NCBI GenBank assembly: GCA_964632845.1 | Contig: CAZWDU010000028.1 | Span: 1 to 13,159, forward strand | From: JAOZHU01 sp964632845 | GTDB lineage: Archaea; Thermoproteota; Bathyarchaeia; Bathyarchaeales; Bathycorpusculaceae | Length of the DNA: 13,159 nt | Direction: 5' to 3' | In this document: positions 12,550 to 13,159 of the stretch, piece after piece | How positions within the stretch are numbered: the stretch's first letter is position 1 | Layout of the letters: each line of letters begins with the position of its first letter | Position numbers and translations under genes: made by a program | The notes under the pieces: generated by a model | The model's database searches: none | Seen by the model: only the letters and a program-made list of their open reading frames with translations | What the model was told of the DNA's origin: nothing

Positions 12550-13159
12550 TTGGTTAATCAGGCGATAAGCGAAGGCGACTACGTAATCCTCTACTTGGAT
12601 GTGCGGCGAACGTACATGGTAAAAGTGGAAGCGGGAAAAACCTTTCACACACACAAGGGATACATGAAGCTGGATGAGCTAGTTGGCAAAGAGTTTGGCG
12701 CCACAATTCAAAGCAGTTTAGGTATCGCTTTCACAGTGTTGAAGCCCGTGTTAACGGATTATATAATGAAGTCATCGCGCAAAACGCAGATAACCTACCC
12801 GAAGGACACCGCGTTAATCGTCATGTTCAGCGGCATCGGCTCAGGAAGCCGCGTTGTCGAGTCAGGCACAGGCACAGGCGCGTTAACAACTGCTCTTGCA
12901 CACTACGTTAAGCCAACAGGCAAGGTTTACACTTATGAGATTCGCGAAGAATTTCAGAAAGCAGCCGAAAAGAACCTTAAACGCGCTGGCTTGCTGGAGT
13001 TTGTTGAGTTGAAAAGCAAAGACGTTATCACTGGCATAGAGGAGCATGACGTGGATGCGGTGGTTTTGGATTTGGCGACGCCGTGGCTGGTTGCGCCGAG
13101 CGCGTATGAAGCGTTGAAGCCTGCTGGAATGATTGTGTCGTTCAGCCCAACTATAGATC
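12550..13159 (+). CDS. trmI: tRNA (adenine-57/58-N1)-methyltransferase TrmI, 5' part
   Basis: About 203 codons are visible; the gene leaves the window. TrmI uses S-adenosylmethionine to make m1A at position 58 (also 57 in archaea) in the T-loop of tRNA. Recognisable parts, in order: ISEGDYVILYLD near the start; FHTHKGYMKLDELVGKEFG of the N-terminal β domain; ITYPKDTALIVMFSGIGSGSRVVESGTGTGALTTALA, with the SAM-binding VESGTGTG loop; YEIREEFQKAAEKN (ribose-binding acidic strand); and DAVVLDLATPW (motif IV). Start: TTG at 12550 has AGGTGA 5 nt upstream and a box A at the right distance, and puts the start a few residues before EGDYV as in archaeal relatives. An ATG at 12499 would add 17 residues, and an in-frame TAA lies directly before it. 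Confidence 0.9.
   Translation, partial: MVNQAISEGDYVILYLDVRRTYMVKVEAGKTFHTHKGYMKLDELVGKEFGATIQSSLGIAFTVLKPVLTDYIMKSSRKTQITYPKDTALIVMFSGIGSGSRVVESGTGTGALTTALAHYVKPTGKVYTYEIREEFQKAAEKNLKRAGLLEFVELKSKDVITGIEEHDVDAVVLDLATPWLVAPSAYEALKPAGMIVSFSPTID

Noticed and set aside
1..13159. tRNA, rRNA, transposase, integrase and toxin-antitoxin signatures
   Set aside because: No T-loop GGTTCRA context with matching acceptor arms, no transposase or recombinase motifs and no terminal repeats were seen, although reading by eye could miss a diverged tRNA with an intron.

Overview
The window looks like a chromosomal piece of an archaeon. Evidence: an archaeal-type tRNA m1A57/58 methyltransferase (TrmI) runs off the right edge. 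There is also an archaeal β-CASP/RNase J-like nuclease, an Sso10a-like (HTH_45) winged-helix protein, a DUF996 membrane protein and an archaeal-looking CxxC zinc-ribbon protein. Most genes have TATA-like box A elements 20-35 nt before the expected RNA start, and end in plain T-runs on the coding strand instead of hairpin terminators. Many starts are GTG or TTG behind good Shine-Dalgarno sites. A Bathyarchaeia-like (TACK) host is my inference from protein style and cannot be proven from the window. There is no rRNA, tRNA, CRISPR array, transposase or integrase.

Layout, left to right. 1-1170: a possible C-terminal scrap of a gene, a GTG-started zinc-ribbon protein, a two-helix membrane protein and a doubtful Cys-rich mini-ORF, all on +. 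1291-4000: a minus-strand block with a MobA-like nucleotidyltransferase, a coupled pair of a ParA/MinD-type ATPase and a coiled-coil/winged-helix protein, an HTH_45 regulator and a 61-aa helical protein, most with their own promoter. 4190-6045: two divergent secreted or anchored proteins, a seven-repeat β-propeller surface protein (-) and an exported lipoprotein-like protein (+), separated by a cluster of inverted repeats. 6338-8071: a DUF996 membrane protein and a divergent pair of PadR-family regulators with a strong dyad between them. 8286-11342: a two-gene operon of a nucleotidyltransferase-like/Bud32-APH-like kinase fusion and a β-CASP metallo-β-lactamase nuclease. 11346-13159: a LysE-type exporter (-), a three-helix membrane protein (+) and the 5' part of trmI.

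How the genes may work together. The clearest functional units are the GTGA-overlapping ATPase/DNA-binding pair (partition-like or positional), the kinase-nuclease operon (RNA processing or tRNA/RNA quality control is a reasonable guess), and the PadR pair, which may cross- or auto-regulate through the shared intergenic dyad. DUF996 next to a PadR gene suggests PadR control of a membrane function. The propeller and exported proteins are cell-surface products that may share a regulator. The remaining genes look like ordinary single housekeeping or accessory genes.
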